64,000 bases of DNA from Clostridium weizhouense (GTDB lineage: Bacteria > Bacillota > Clostridia > Clostridiales > Clostridiaceae). The position numbers and the translations under genes are program-made. The stretch lies in NCBI RefSeq assembly GCF_019431045.1, contig NZ_JAHXPT010000014.1:39869-103868 (forward strand), in the 5' to 3' direction. The notes under the pieces are model-generated. The model was given only the letters and a program-made list of their open reading frames with translations, searched no databases and was not told the DNA's origin. This document shows positions 46,649-53,854 of the stretch, piece after piece. The first letter of the stretch is position 1. Every line of letters begins with the position of its first letter.

Positions 46649-47377
46649 ATGAGCATTCAAAAATTAGCACAAATTTTAAAAGAAAGTAATAATATAGTTT
46701 TCTTTGGAGGTGCAGGTATGAGCACTGAATCAGGTATTCCTGATTTTAGAAGTGCTAATGGTTTATTTAATAAAAGACTTAATATGACTTTTTCTCCAGA
46801 GCAATTAGTATCTCATACATTCTTTATTAGATATCCTGAAGAATTTTTCAACTTTTATAAAGATAAACTTATATATGAAGATGCTAAACCTAATGAAGGA
46901 CATTTAGCACTAGCAAAATTAGAAGAAATAGGAAAACTAAAAGCTATAGTTACTCAAAATATAGATGGGTTACATCAAGCAGCTGGAAATAAAACTGTAT
47001 TTGAGCTGCATGGATCTGTTCAGAGAAACTACTGTATTAAATGTAATGCCTTTTATGATACTAAATTTATTTTAGAATCTAAAGGTATTCCTACTTGTAC
47101 AAAATGTGGTGGAACTGTAAAACCAGATGTTGTTTTATATGAAGAAGGTTTAGATGAATCTACTATTCAAGGTGCAGTTAAAGCTATATCACAAGCTGAT
47201 ACTTTAATCATAGGTGGGACTTCATTAGTTGTTTATCCTGCTGCTGGACTTATTGATTATTTTAATGGTAAAAATCTTGTACTTATAAATAAGAGTAGTA
47301 CTTCTGCCGATTCTAAAGCAGATTTAGTTATCCATGATTCCATTGGAAAAGTTCTAAGTGAAGCTCTTAAGGCATAA
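46649..47377 (+). CDS. sirtuin-type NAD-dependent protein deacylase
   Basis: 242 residues from the ATG at 46649 (AGAGGTG upstream). NAD site GAGMSTESGIPDFRS (about 21-35), QNIDGLH, catalytic His in ELHGSV (near 121), and a four-Cys zinc module CIKC...CTKC. It removes acyl groups from lysines using NAD. Its last codons (AAG GCA TAA) overlap the left end of a family A mini element, so the repeat supplies the stop. Confidence 0.94.
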   Translation: MSIQKLAQILKESNNIVFFGGAGMSTESGIPDFRSANGLFNKRLNMTFSPEQLVSHTFFIRYPEEFFNFYKDKLIYEDAKPNEGHLALAKLEEIGKLKAIVTQNIDGLHQAAGNKTVFELHGSVQRNYCIKCNAFYDTKFILESKGIPTCTKCGGTVKPDVVLYEEGLDESTIQGAVKAISQADTLIIGGTSLVVYPAAGLIDYFNGKNLVLINKSSTSADSKADLVIHDSIGKVLSEALKA

Positions 47378-47406
47378 TCAAAAAAAAATAACAAGTTCAT
47401 ATGCCT
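47370..47406. repeat. family A mini element overlapping the sirtuin stop
   Basis: 37 bp: AGGCATAATC at the left, TTCATATGCCT at the right, with an A-rich centre. The left end contains the sirtuin stop codon (47375-47377). Confidence 0.65.
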
Positions 47407-47438
47407 AAACTAATTTAAAAATTTTAAAACACAGTAAA

Positions 47439-47489
47439 GAAAAACTGTAGTAAATACATAAAAATATGTTTTTACTACAGTTTTTTTAT
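47439..47489. terminator. bidirectional terminator between sirtuin and BFD-like genes
   Basis: AAAACTGTAGTAAA and TTTACTACAGTTTT form a 14-bp stem with T-runs on both strands, between convergent genes. Confidence 0.88.
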
Positions 47490-47491
47490 AT

Positions 47492-47662
47492 TTATTTAGA
47501 TAATATTATTCCTTCAATCTTATCTGTACAACATCCACAACATGTGCCTGCACTAGTTTGATCTTGTACTTCCTCTAATGTTTTAGCACCATTATCTACA
47601 GCATTCTTAATATCTTGTACTGTTACATTTAAACATCCACATACAACTTCATTCATATCCAT
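47492..47662 (-). CDS. BFD-like [2Fe-2S]-binding protein
   Basis: 56 residues from the ATG at 47662 (GGGAG ribosome site 10 bases away; an in-frame ATG at 47671 is too close to the site but possible). The product is VVCGCLNVTVQDIKNAVDNG near the start, then TCCGCC near residue 41-46. Spacing of Cys-x-Cys and CCxCC-type cysteines matches the bacterioferritin-associated ferredoxin (BFD/NifU-like) [2Fe-2S] fold. Too short for many gene finders. Possible electron donor or iron sensor; partner unknown. Confidence 0.82.
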   Translation of the reverse strand: MDMNEVVCGCLNVTVQDIKNAVDNGAKTLEEVQDQTSAGTCCGCCTDKIEGIILSK

Positions 47663-47671
47663 TTCATTCAT

Positions 47672-47986
47672 TCTCCCTTTAACCTTTTATTTTAAGTAAG
47701 ATAATAAGTAATTTATCTTATGAATATATTTTAATATATTATTCTTTATTAATCAATAGTAATTATTAATTAATATTAAATATTTTTGATTATTTTGTTA
47801 CAAAATAATTTAATTATATAATTATACTTTCACTTCTATCCATAAGATTTATAATAAAACCTCAACACTATTTTAAAAGATAGCAATTAATCAAAACATA
47901 GACAATTGTATAAATAAATTAGTATGGTATTTTTATTAATAGTTATCAATATATTTTAAATGATAACTATTATAGGAGATTTTTTA
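47672..47986. other. intergenic region, nothing recognised
   Basis: 315 bp of AT-rich DNA between the divergent BFD-like and SH3-like genes. It must contain both promoters; no clear element was found. Confidence 0.4.
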
Positions 47987-48427
47987 ATGAACTTTATATT
48001 ATTTTTATTATTCATTTTGCTAGTGGGGGGAGGCATGTTTTTCTTAATTTCTTCTTATGAACAAAAACTTTCTAATTTACATCATCAATTAGTTGTTAGT
48101 AAAAATCAATTATCTAAATTGCAAAAAGAATATAAGGACTTAACTTCTTTTAAAAAAGATTTTTCGATTAAATTTATTAATGTTGATAAACATTCAGGAA
48201 TAGTAGCTAAAGACTCTTTACTTTATCTATCCCCAACAAATCTGTCACCTATTTTACAAAAATTAAATATAGCAATGGAAGTTCGCATTTTAGATAAAGT
48301 ACTTTATGATAATGATGTTTGGTATTATGTTGCACTTCCTATAGATACTGATATTAATTCAAGAGGCTGGGTTCTTGAAAGTTGTTTTTCTAATTTTTCA
48401 CATGAAATCACAGACATTATTAGATGA
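47987..48427 (+). CDS. membrane-anchored protein with coiled coil and SH3-like domain
   Basis: 146 residues from the ATG at 47987 (AGGAG upstream). An N-terminal membrane segment (about 2-22), a coiled coil (about 24-55, QKLSNLHHQLVVSKNQLSKL), then an SH3b-like domain (about 65-130) ending with the typical WYYVALP...SRGWVLESCF. Such domains bind wall peptides or proteins. Function unknown. Confidence 0.7.
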   Translation: MNFILFLLFILLVGGGMFFLISSYEQKLSNLHHQLVVSKNQLSKLQKEYKDLTSFKKDFSIKFINVDKHSGIVAKDSLLYLSPTNLSPILQKLNIAMEVRILDKVLYDNDVWYYVALPIDTDINSRGWVLESCFSNFSHEITDIIR

Positions 48428-48433
48428 TAAAAA

Positions 48434-48476
48434 GTTTAAAGTCCATCAAATAAAAGCTTATTTGATGGACTTTAAG
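48434..48476. terminator. terminator after the SH3-like gene
   Basis: TTAAAGTCCATCAAATA pairs with TATTTGATGGACTTTAA, a 17-bp perfect stem with a short loop. The T-run after it is modest. Confidence 0.75.
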
Positions 48477-48557
48477 TTTAATATGTTCTTTAATTAAATA
48501 CTATTACTAACAATACATAATTAGTTTTTCCGCTTATTATAAAACACCATAAATATA

Positions 48558-49568
48558 TTATTTAACTAATATATATCTTGCATAAATCTCAATACTCATA
48601 TATATAAGATATATAACTATTGTAACTACAAGTGGCCAATTAATTATTTTATCATAAGCTTTGTCTTTAACCACAATATTTTTATTATCATATGATATAT
48701 ATTCTTTATATGAGATTCCATTACATGCTAATATATTATTACTAAATCCTTCTTTTCTTTGATCATTAATCTTTTTAATTTTCTTAAGTAATAATATTGT
48801 TAATATTCCTGATATTAGTCCTATAATAGAATATTCACCTAATAAAACTAGCTTTTCCTTAATAGACAGTGATTTAATAGCTATTTGTTCTGCTGACTCT
48901 TGAATTCCAAATTTAGCATTAACAAATGTTAAAACTTTTTGCATTACAACAGATGTACCATTAATCATAAAATGGAATGTCATAGAAGCAAATATACTAT
49001 TTGTTATTCTAACTAAATAAGCTAAAATTCCACCTAATACAGCTGCATATAAAAATTGTTGACCATTTAAATGGAATATTCCAAAAAATAATCCTATTAC
49101 TATACAAGTCTTAAAATCACTTTTATCATCATATCCCGCTTGAACTATTCCCCTTAATGTTATTTCTTCAGTTATAGCCGGCATAACAGCCATTAAAAGC
49201 AACATTACTATAAATGATGTTGATGATATCTCAGATACAAAATTAGCTATATCATTTTCAAAGAAAAAAGAAGTTATTAAAGAAAATAGAGTTACTAATG
49301 GTTGACATAATACTGATAAAGCTATAATTAAAAAGAAATCTTTTAAATGTAATTTATTTAACTTAAATGTTTGTTTTATATCTGGTTTAACAATTAAAAC
49401 ATATAATATTGCTGGTAATATAAATAAAACCATATGATTTAGAAATAATTGAAGTCTTATATCACTTATACCAATGGCATTATAAATATTAATTAAAAAA
49501 AATGGTGCTATTATTTCTCCTAATAAAATTACTAAAAAATATAAATTTGCTCTAAATGTTTTTTTCAT
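48558..49568 (-). CDS. CPBP family intramembrane metalloprotease
   Basis: 336 residues, about eight membrane segments. CPBP motifs: EEITLRGIVQAGY (Glu-Glu-x3-Arg, near 135-147), FGIFHLNGQQ (His near 165) and a later FHFMING (His near 198), the metal-binding set of CAAX-like (Abi) proteases. An extension (about 265-336) adds a soluble loop and one more membrane segment. Bacteriocin-immunity or signalling roles are known in the family; none is implied by the neighbours here. Confidence 0.88.
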   Translation of the reverse strand: MKKTFRANLYFLVILLGEIIAPFFLINIYNAIGISDIRLQLFLNHMVLFILPAILYVLIVKPDIKQTFKLNKLHLKDFFLIIALSVLCQPLVTLFSLITSFFFENDIANFVSEISSTSFIVMLLLMAVMPAITEEITLRGIVQAGYDDKSDFKTCIVIGLFFGIFHLNGQQFLYAAVLGGILAYLVRITNSIFASMTFHFMINGTSVVMQKVLTFVNAKFGIQESAEQIAIKSLSIKEKLVLLGEYSIIGLISGILTILLLKKIKKINDQRKEGFSNNILACNGISYKEYISYDNKNIVVKDKAYDKIINWPLVVTIVIYLIYMSIEIYARYILVK

Positions 49569-49740
49569 ATTGACCCCTTATTAATATAATAAATATTATA
49601 AAAATCACTAAAATCTATTAATTTTATCTATAAACTAATTTAAATGATTCTTATTTTTTTCTTTGTAATATTAATTATATTTCTATTAATGTTTTTTAAT
49701 GAGTAAATTTAAAATCTAATGTATAAATAAGTATTTGTTT

Positions 49741-49865
49741 GGAGAGAATTTATAATGAAGTAACTAACTTCAATATTTAATCGCCTCTCCCCCCATTTTA
49801 TTTATATACCAAATTTTATTCCTCTTGCTATGTGCATATTAAAAGTACATAGCAGGAGGAATTGT
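49741..49865 (+). ncRNA. candidate structured RNA, two strong hairpins
   Basis: First hairpin: GGAGAG (49741-49746) with CTCTCC (49785-49790), inside it GAAGT-AACTA-ACTTC; a run of six to seven C follows. Second hairpin: 16-bp arms ATTCCTCTTGCTATGT / ACATAGCAGGAGGAAT (49818-49833, 49847-49862); the one imperfect pair is a G-U wobble only in plus-strand RNA, and TTGTTTTAT follows. This favours a plus-strand transcript. A -10-like TATAAAT is at 49722 but no good -35. Rest of 49569-49932 is plain. Confidence 0.4.
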
Positions 49866-49932
49866 TTTATATTAATATAACTTAATAACTGTTCATTCTA
49901 ATAAACTTTATACTAAACTATTAACTTTATTT

Positions 49933-51168
49933 TTAAATAGACATAAGGCCTCTTCTAACCATATCTAATCCTCTTATTGTAGCTTGAGTTCTTACCTTAT
50001 TTCTATCTCCCTTAAAAATATGCTTTTCAACACTTACTTTTCCTTTTATATAAAGCCCTATATATACTAAACCAACTGGCTTTTCATCTGTTCCACCACC
50101 TGGACCTGCAACTCCAGTTGTAACTATACTAACATCAGTATTAGAGGTTTTAGCAACACCTTCTGCCATTTCTTTAGCTGTTTCATAACTTACTGCGCCA
50201 TACTTATCTAAAGTGTCTGTACTAACATTGAGTCTGCTATGCTTAGCTTCATTAGAGTATGTTACACATCCTTCTAAAAATACCTCAGATACTCCTGGAT
50301 AAGAGACTAACTTAGCTGCTATCATTCCACCTGTACATGATTCTGCAGTTGATATTGTTAGCTTTTTATCTATTAACATCTTAGAAACTACCTCTTCTAT
50401 CGGCTCTTCTCCTATAGTATATATGTTTTCACCTAATCTATCTTGTATTTCTTTTATAACAGGCTCAATTAACTTCAATGCTTTATTCTCATTACCAGCC
50501 TTTGCCGTTACTCTTAATGTTACTTCTCCTTCTTTTGCATATGGTGCTATCGTTGGATTTGTTTGCTTATCTATTAAATCTTGAATCTTTTCCGCTACTG
50601 AGCTTTCCCCGATTCCTATTATCTTTATTGTTCTTGAGACTAAAGTAGTATCACTCTTAGCTTTTAAATAAGGCATAACACTATTTTCAAACATAGGTTT
50701 CATCTCATTTGGTGGTCCTGGCATAATAATCATTATTTTATTATTTTCTTCAATAATAGTTCCAGGTGCAGTACCATTATTATTTTCGATTACAATTGAA
50801 TTTTCTGGATATAAACCTTGCTTTAAATTACTTTCAGGCATTTCTTTACCCATAGTCTTAAAATATCTTTTTATTTTTTCAATAGATTCTTCATGTGCAA
50901 TTAACTTTTTATTAAAATACTTTGCAGCAACTTCCTTTGTCATATCATCTTTAGTTGGTCCAATACCTCCAGTTGTTATAACTATGTCACTTCTTTTAAA
51001 AGCATCATCAAAAGCCTTTAAAATTCTTTCTTCATTGTCACCAACAACTTGTTGATTATACATATCTAATCCCAATAAAGCTAACTGTTTTGCTAAATAT
51101 TGAGCATTAGAATTAATAATATCTCCTAATAAAATCTCTGTTCCTACAGCTATTATTTCAACTCTCAT
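49933..51168 (-). CDS. cinA: CinA family competence/damage-inducible protein
   Basis: 411 residues. N-terminal MoCF-like domain (about 1-170; VGTEILLGDIINSN, TTGGIGPTKDDMT, MPGPPNEMKPMF) related to ADP-ribose pyrophosphatase activity, and a C-terminal PncC domain (about 250-405; STAESCTGGMIAAKLVSYPG, TGVAGPGGGTDEKPVGLV) that deamidates NMN for NAD recycling. Full length, both domains intact. It runs 54 bases after the phosphatase gene and may share its transcript. Confidence 0.94.
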   Translation of the reverse strand: MRVEIIAVGTEILLGDIINSNAQYLAKQLALLGLDMYNQQVVGDNEERILKAFDDAFKRSDIVITTGGIGPTKDDMTKEVAAKYFNKKLIAHEESIEKIKRYFKTMGKEMPESNLKQGLYPENSIVIENNNGTAPGTIIEENNKIMIIMPGPPNEMKPMFENSVMPYLKAKSDTTLVSRTIKIIGIGESSVAEKIQDLIDKQTNPTIAPYAKEGEVTLRVTAKAGNENKALKLIEPVIKEIQDRLGENIYTIGEEPIEEVVSKMLIDKKLTISTAESCTGGMIAAKLVSYPGVSEVFLEGCVTYSNEAKHSRLNVSTDTLDKYGAVSYETAKEMAEGVAKTSNTDVSIVTTGVAGPGGGTDEKPVGLVYIGLYIKGKVSVEKHIFKGDRNKVRTQATIRGLDMVRRGLMSI

Positions 51169-51222
51169 AAATCGTCCCTCCTATATTTATGTAGACCTAA
51201 TGACTTTAATATTGAATTATAT

Positions 51223-51831
51223 TTATATTTTCTCTGTATGACTTTTATCATTTTTAAATAGTATGTTATATTTATTATCTTCTTTTACTATTTTAGTCAA
51301 AGAAGCTTGTCCGTATACACCCTTAATTTCAGATTCAAATTCTATAAAGTAACTCATAATTACCTTTAACGCCATTCCATGCGAAACTATCATTATTGTT
51401 TTTCCTTTTTCTTTTTCTAAAATATCATTCAATACTTTAAATACTCTTTTTTCAACATCTAAAATAGTTTCTCCATTTATACCCTTTACTTCTCTATTAC
51501 CAATAAACAATTCCTCTAAAAGATTTGATTCTCCTATTTTAGGTAATTCAGTTACTGACGTTCCTTCAAAATCACCAAATGAAATTTCTTTTAGTTCATC
51601 ACAAGTAACTATTGGTGTGTTATTAGGATCTGCTATAATCTTTGCAGTATCTAATGCTCTCTTTATTGGACTTGAATATATAATATCAATTTTTTCATCT
51701 CTAACTCTATCCCTTAAGCATCTTGCTTGATTTAAACCTTTATCAGTTAATGGTGAATCCTTACTCCCTTGAAGCCTTTTTTCAGTATTCCATTTTGTTT
51801 CACCATGTCTTGTTAAAAATATTGTTGTCAT
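51223..51831 (-). CDS. histidine phosphatase (phosphoglycerate mutase-like) family protein
   Basis: 202 residues. Phospho-acceptor motif LTRHGETKWNTEKRLQG (His9), Arg in SSPIKRALDTA, and second His in VSHGMALKV (near 150). This is the cobC/gpmB-like branch of the family; such enzymes dephosphorylate small phosphometabolites, and the substrate cannot be told by eye. Confidence 0.88.
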   Translation of the reverse strand: MTTIFLTRHGETKWNTEKRLQGSKDSPLTDKGLNQARCLRDRVRDEKIDIIYSSPIKRALDTAKIIADPNNTPIVTCDELKEISFGDFEGTSVTELPKIGESNLLEELFIGNREVKGINGETILDVEKRVFKVLNDILEKEKGKTIMIVSHGMALKVIMSYFIEFESEIKGVYGQASLTKIVKEDNKYNILFKNDKSHTEKI

Positions 51832-51849
51832 ATCTTCACACTCCCTCTA

Positions 51850-51892
51850 AGACATATCCAAAAATTTAATTATTATATTTTTGATTATGCCT
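51850..51892. repeat. family A mini element
   Basis: 43 bp, AGACATATCCAAAAATTTAA at the left and TTTTTGATTATGCCT at the right, just upstream of the phosphatase gene start. Confidence 0.5.
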
Positions 51893-51955
51893 AATATTCC
51901 TTAGATATAATTCTACAATATTTATACTATATCTTCTAGTAATAATGTCTATAAA

Positions 51956-52115
51956 AAAGTGGCTACTCCATGTTTCAATTGATAATTTACAGTTGACAAT
52001 GCACAATTATGGTTGAAAGCCATAGGCTTTCTTTAATATATATTATTTAGAAATCACTTAGTGATTTCATCCTACATTGTCAATTGTCCATGGTCCATTG
52101 TCAATTCAAAAATAT
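51956..52115. repeat. family B structured repeat, copy 2
   Basis: About 160 bp, roughly 85-90 percent identical by eye to 13946-14097 with a short extra stretch (GATAATTTAC). Outer TTGACAATG/CATTGTCAA arms, hairpin GAAAGCC-ATA-GGCTTTC (fully paired here) and hairpin GAAATCAC-TTA-GTGATTTC. The outermost pair of the last hairpin is G-C here and A-T in copy 1. Confidence 0.8.
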
Positions 52116-52187
52116 CTCCATAACATTATATTTTTTCAGCCTTTCAAGCTTCAAAAATTCTATAATTTCCTCTAAAGAATAAAAAAT

Positions 52188-52227
52188 AAAACCATTTATC
52201 ATAATAACAACATGATAAATGGTTTTA
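52188..52227 (-). terminator. glucokinase terminator
   Basis: AAAACCATTTATCA and TGATAAATGGTTTT, 14-bp perfect stem, followed by TATTTTTTATT on the minus strand. Confidence 0.9.
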
Positions 52228-52243
52228 GGAATATATATTTATA

Positions 52244-53197
52244 TTATTTTCCTTCAGTTTCAAGTAAAGCTAATGCTACAGCACCTATAACTCCAGCATC
52301 TGTTCCTAAGCCTGCTGGAACAATCTTAACAGCTTCAGCCATTGATTTAAAACATCTCTTATTAACTACTTTTCTTACTGTATCAAAAACCACTTGTCCT
52401 GCTTTTGACACTCCACCACCAATAATAATTATTTCTGGATCAAAAATAGATACTGCATTTGCAACAGCTATACCTAAATAATTTAAAGCATTATCTATAA
52501 TATCTTTTGATACTTCATCTCCTGCAGCAGCTTCTACAAATACTTCATATGAAGTAATATGATCATATTTTCTTAATGATGTTTCAACTTTAGTACTAAC
52601 TGCTTCTTGGCCTCTTTTTCCAATTGCAGTTCCTGATGAAGTTGCTTCTACACATCCAATATTACCACAATTACATCTTGGACCATCTGGAGCTACTGTC
52701 ATATGTCCTATTTCTAAAGCATTAGATGTATTACCTCTGTATATCTTACCATCTAATACAGCTCCTCCACCTACTCCAGTGCTTACAGTGAAAAACAATA
52801 CATTTTTAGCACCTTTTCCTGCACCAAACATATATTCACCAATAGTAGCAACATTAGCATCATTATCTAAGAATACTGGCACTCCGAACTTATTTTTTAA
52901 TGGTTCTACTAAATTAAAATTCTTAAATGGAAGATTCGGTGTATATATTATTATTCCTTTTTCCGCATCAAGAGGTCCTGGTGAACCTATCCCAATTGCC
53001 TTTACATCTTGATAAGTTGCTCCACCATCTTTTATAACTTTATCTACTGATTCTATAATTCTATTTAATACAGGAATTTCTCCTTCATTGGCATTAGTTG
53101 GAACTGTAGTTTGACTAATTACTTCTCCATTTAATTTTGAAAGAGCTGTACTAATCTTAGTTCCTCCTAAATCTACTCCTACAACAAACGTCTGCAT
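52244..53197 (-). CDS. ROK family glucokinase
   Basis: 317 residues from the ATG at 53197 (GTGGAGGAT is the ribosome site, not the start). ATP motif VGVDLGGTKISTALS, substrate Asp in FLDNDANVATIGE, and the ROK zinc site GHMTVAPDGPRCNCGNIGCVEA. It phosphorylates glucose or a related hexose with ATP. Single gene with a possible operator (53234-53248) in its 5' leader. Confidence 0.92.
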   Translation of the reverse strand: MQTFVVGVDLGGTKISTALSKLNGEVISQTTVPTNANEGEIPVLNRIIESVDKVIKDGGATYQDVKAIGIGSPGPLDAEKGIIIYTPNLPFKNFNLVEPLKNKFGVPVFLDNDANVATIGEYMFGAGKGAKNVLFFTVSTGVGGGAVLDGKIYRGNTSNALEIGHMTVAPDGPRCNCGNIGCVEATSSGTAIGKRGQEAVSTKVETSLRKYDHITSYEVFVEAAAGDEVSKDIIDNALNYLGIAVANAVSIFDPEIIIIGGGVSKAGQVVFDTVRKVVNKRCFKSMAEAVKIVPAGLGTDAGVIGAVALALLETEGK

Positions 53198-53233
53198 AAT
53201 CTTATCCTCCACACTATAAACTTAAACTTTTAT

Positions 53234-53248
53234 GACCGGTAACGGTTC
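53234..53248. promoter_or_regulatory. GC-rich near-palindrome in glucokinase leader
   Basis: GACCGGTAACGGTTC: arms ACCG/CGGT around GTAA, standing out from AT-rich surroundings, 37-51 bases upstream of the glucokinase ATG and just after a TATAAT-like sequence. It resembles a LacI-family operator, but the match to a cre site is poor. Confidence 0.35.
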
Positions 53249-53310
53249 TAGCATTTATATATTATACTATATTATTTCGTGTAAAGGAAATCAAATTTGT
53301 AAATTTACTA

Positions 53311-53547
53311 CTATTTCTGTTTATATGCGTTAATAGAGTAATCTCCTAATGAATCATATCCCTCATTAATTATTTCAAATTTATTATCTTTAAGCATAGA
53401 ATTTATTACATTTATATTATTTCTATTCTCTTTATTTATTCTTATTATAAAATTGTCACCGCTATCTACAATATTAAGATAATCAAAAATATTGCTATAA
53501 TCACTTAGTTCAAGATTACCTTTAATATCCATGCTGTAATCTGACAT
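53311..53547 (-). CDS. small acidic protein, unknown
   Basis: 78 residues with a strong AGAGGTGGAGGGG ribosome region. Soluble, acidic, Asn-rich, alternating predicted strands (NFIIRINKENRNNINVINSMLKDNKFEIINEGYDSLG), no Cys, no membrane segment. I do not recognise it. It lies between glucokinase and the EF-G paralogue on the same strand. Confidence 0.6.
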   Translation of the reverse strand: MSDYSMDIKGNLELSDYSNIFDYLNIVDSGDNFIIRINKENRNNINVINSMLKDNKFEIINEGYDSLGDYSINAYKQK

Positions 53548-53644
53548 ATATACCCCTCCACCTCTAATAGGAAATTTTAATGCACTAATTCATATAATTT
53601 ATTATTCCTTATATGAACAGTTTTATTCTATAATATGTATATGT

Positions 53645-53692
53645 AAAAAAAGATATAAATACCAGAATTATACTGATATTTATATCTTTTTA
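53645..53692. terminator. terminator of the EF-G paralogue
   Basis: AAAAAGATATAAATA.. pairs with ..ATTTATATCTTTTT, with A- and T-runs outside, so it can act on both strands; on the minus strand it is about 160 bases after the EF-G-like stop. Confidence 0.75.
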
Positions 53693-53701
53693 TTGTTGTT
53701 A

Positions 53702-53735
53702 AGGCATAATCAAAAAACAATAAGTTCATATGCCT
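53702..53735. repeat. family A mini element
   Basis: 34 bp, AGGCATAATC ... TTCATATGCCT, nearly identical to the copy at 47370-47406. Confidence 0.65.
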
Positions 53736-53854
53736 AAATGCTATATTTTTAATAGTTATGTGTTAATTATTATAATTTATTCTTTAGTAATATTTTAAAT
53801 AAATATTTATACTAATATATTACTCTTATTTCAAAATATGCATGATTATTTTGA

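Noticed and set aside
53234..53248. Catabolite-response element (cre) upstream of glucokinase
   Set aside because: It is a GC-rich near-palindrome, but the positions of the cre consensus do not match; kept only as a possible operator of unknown type.
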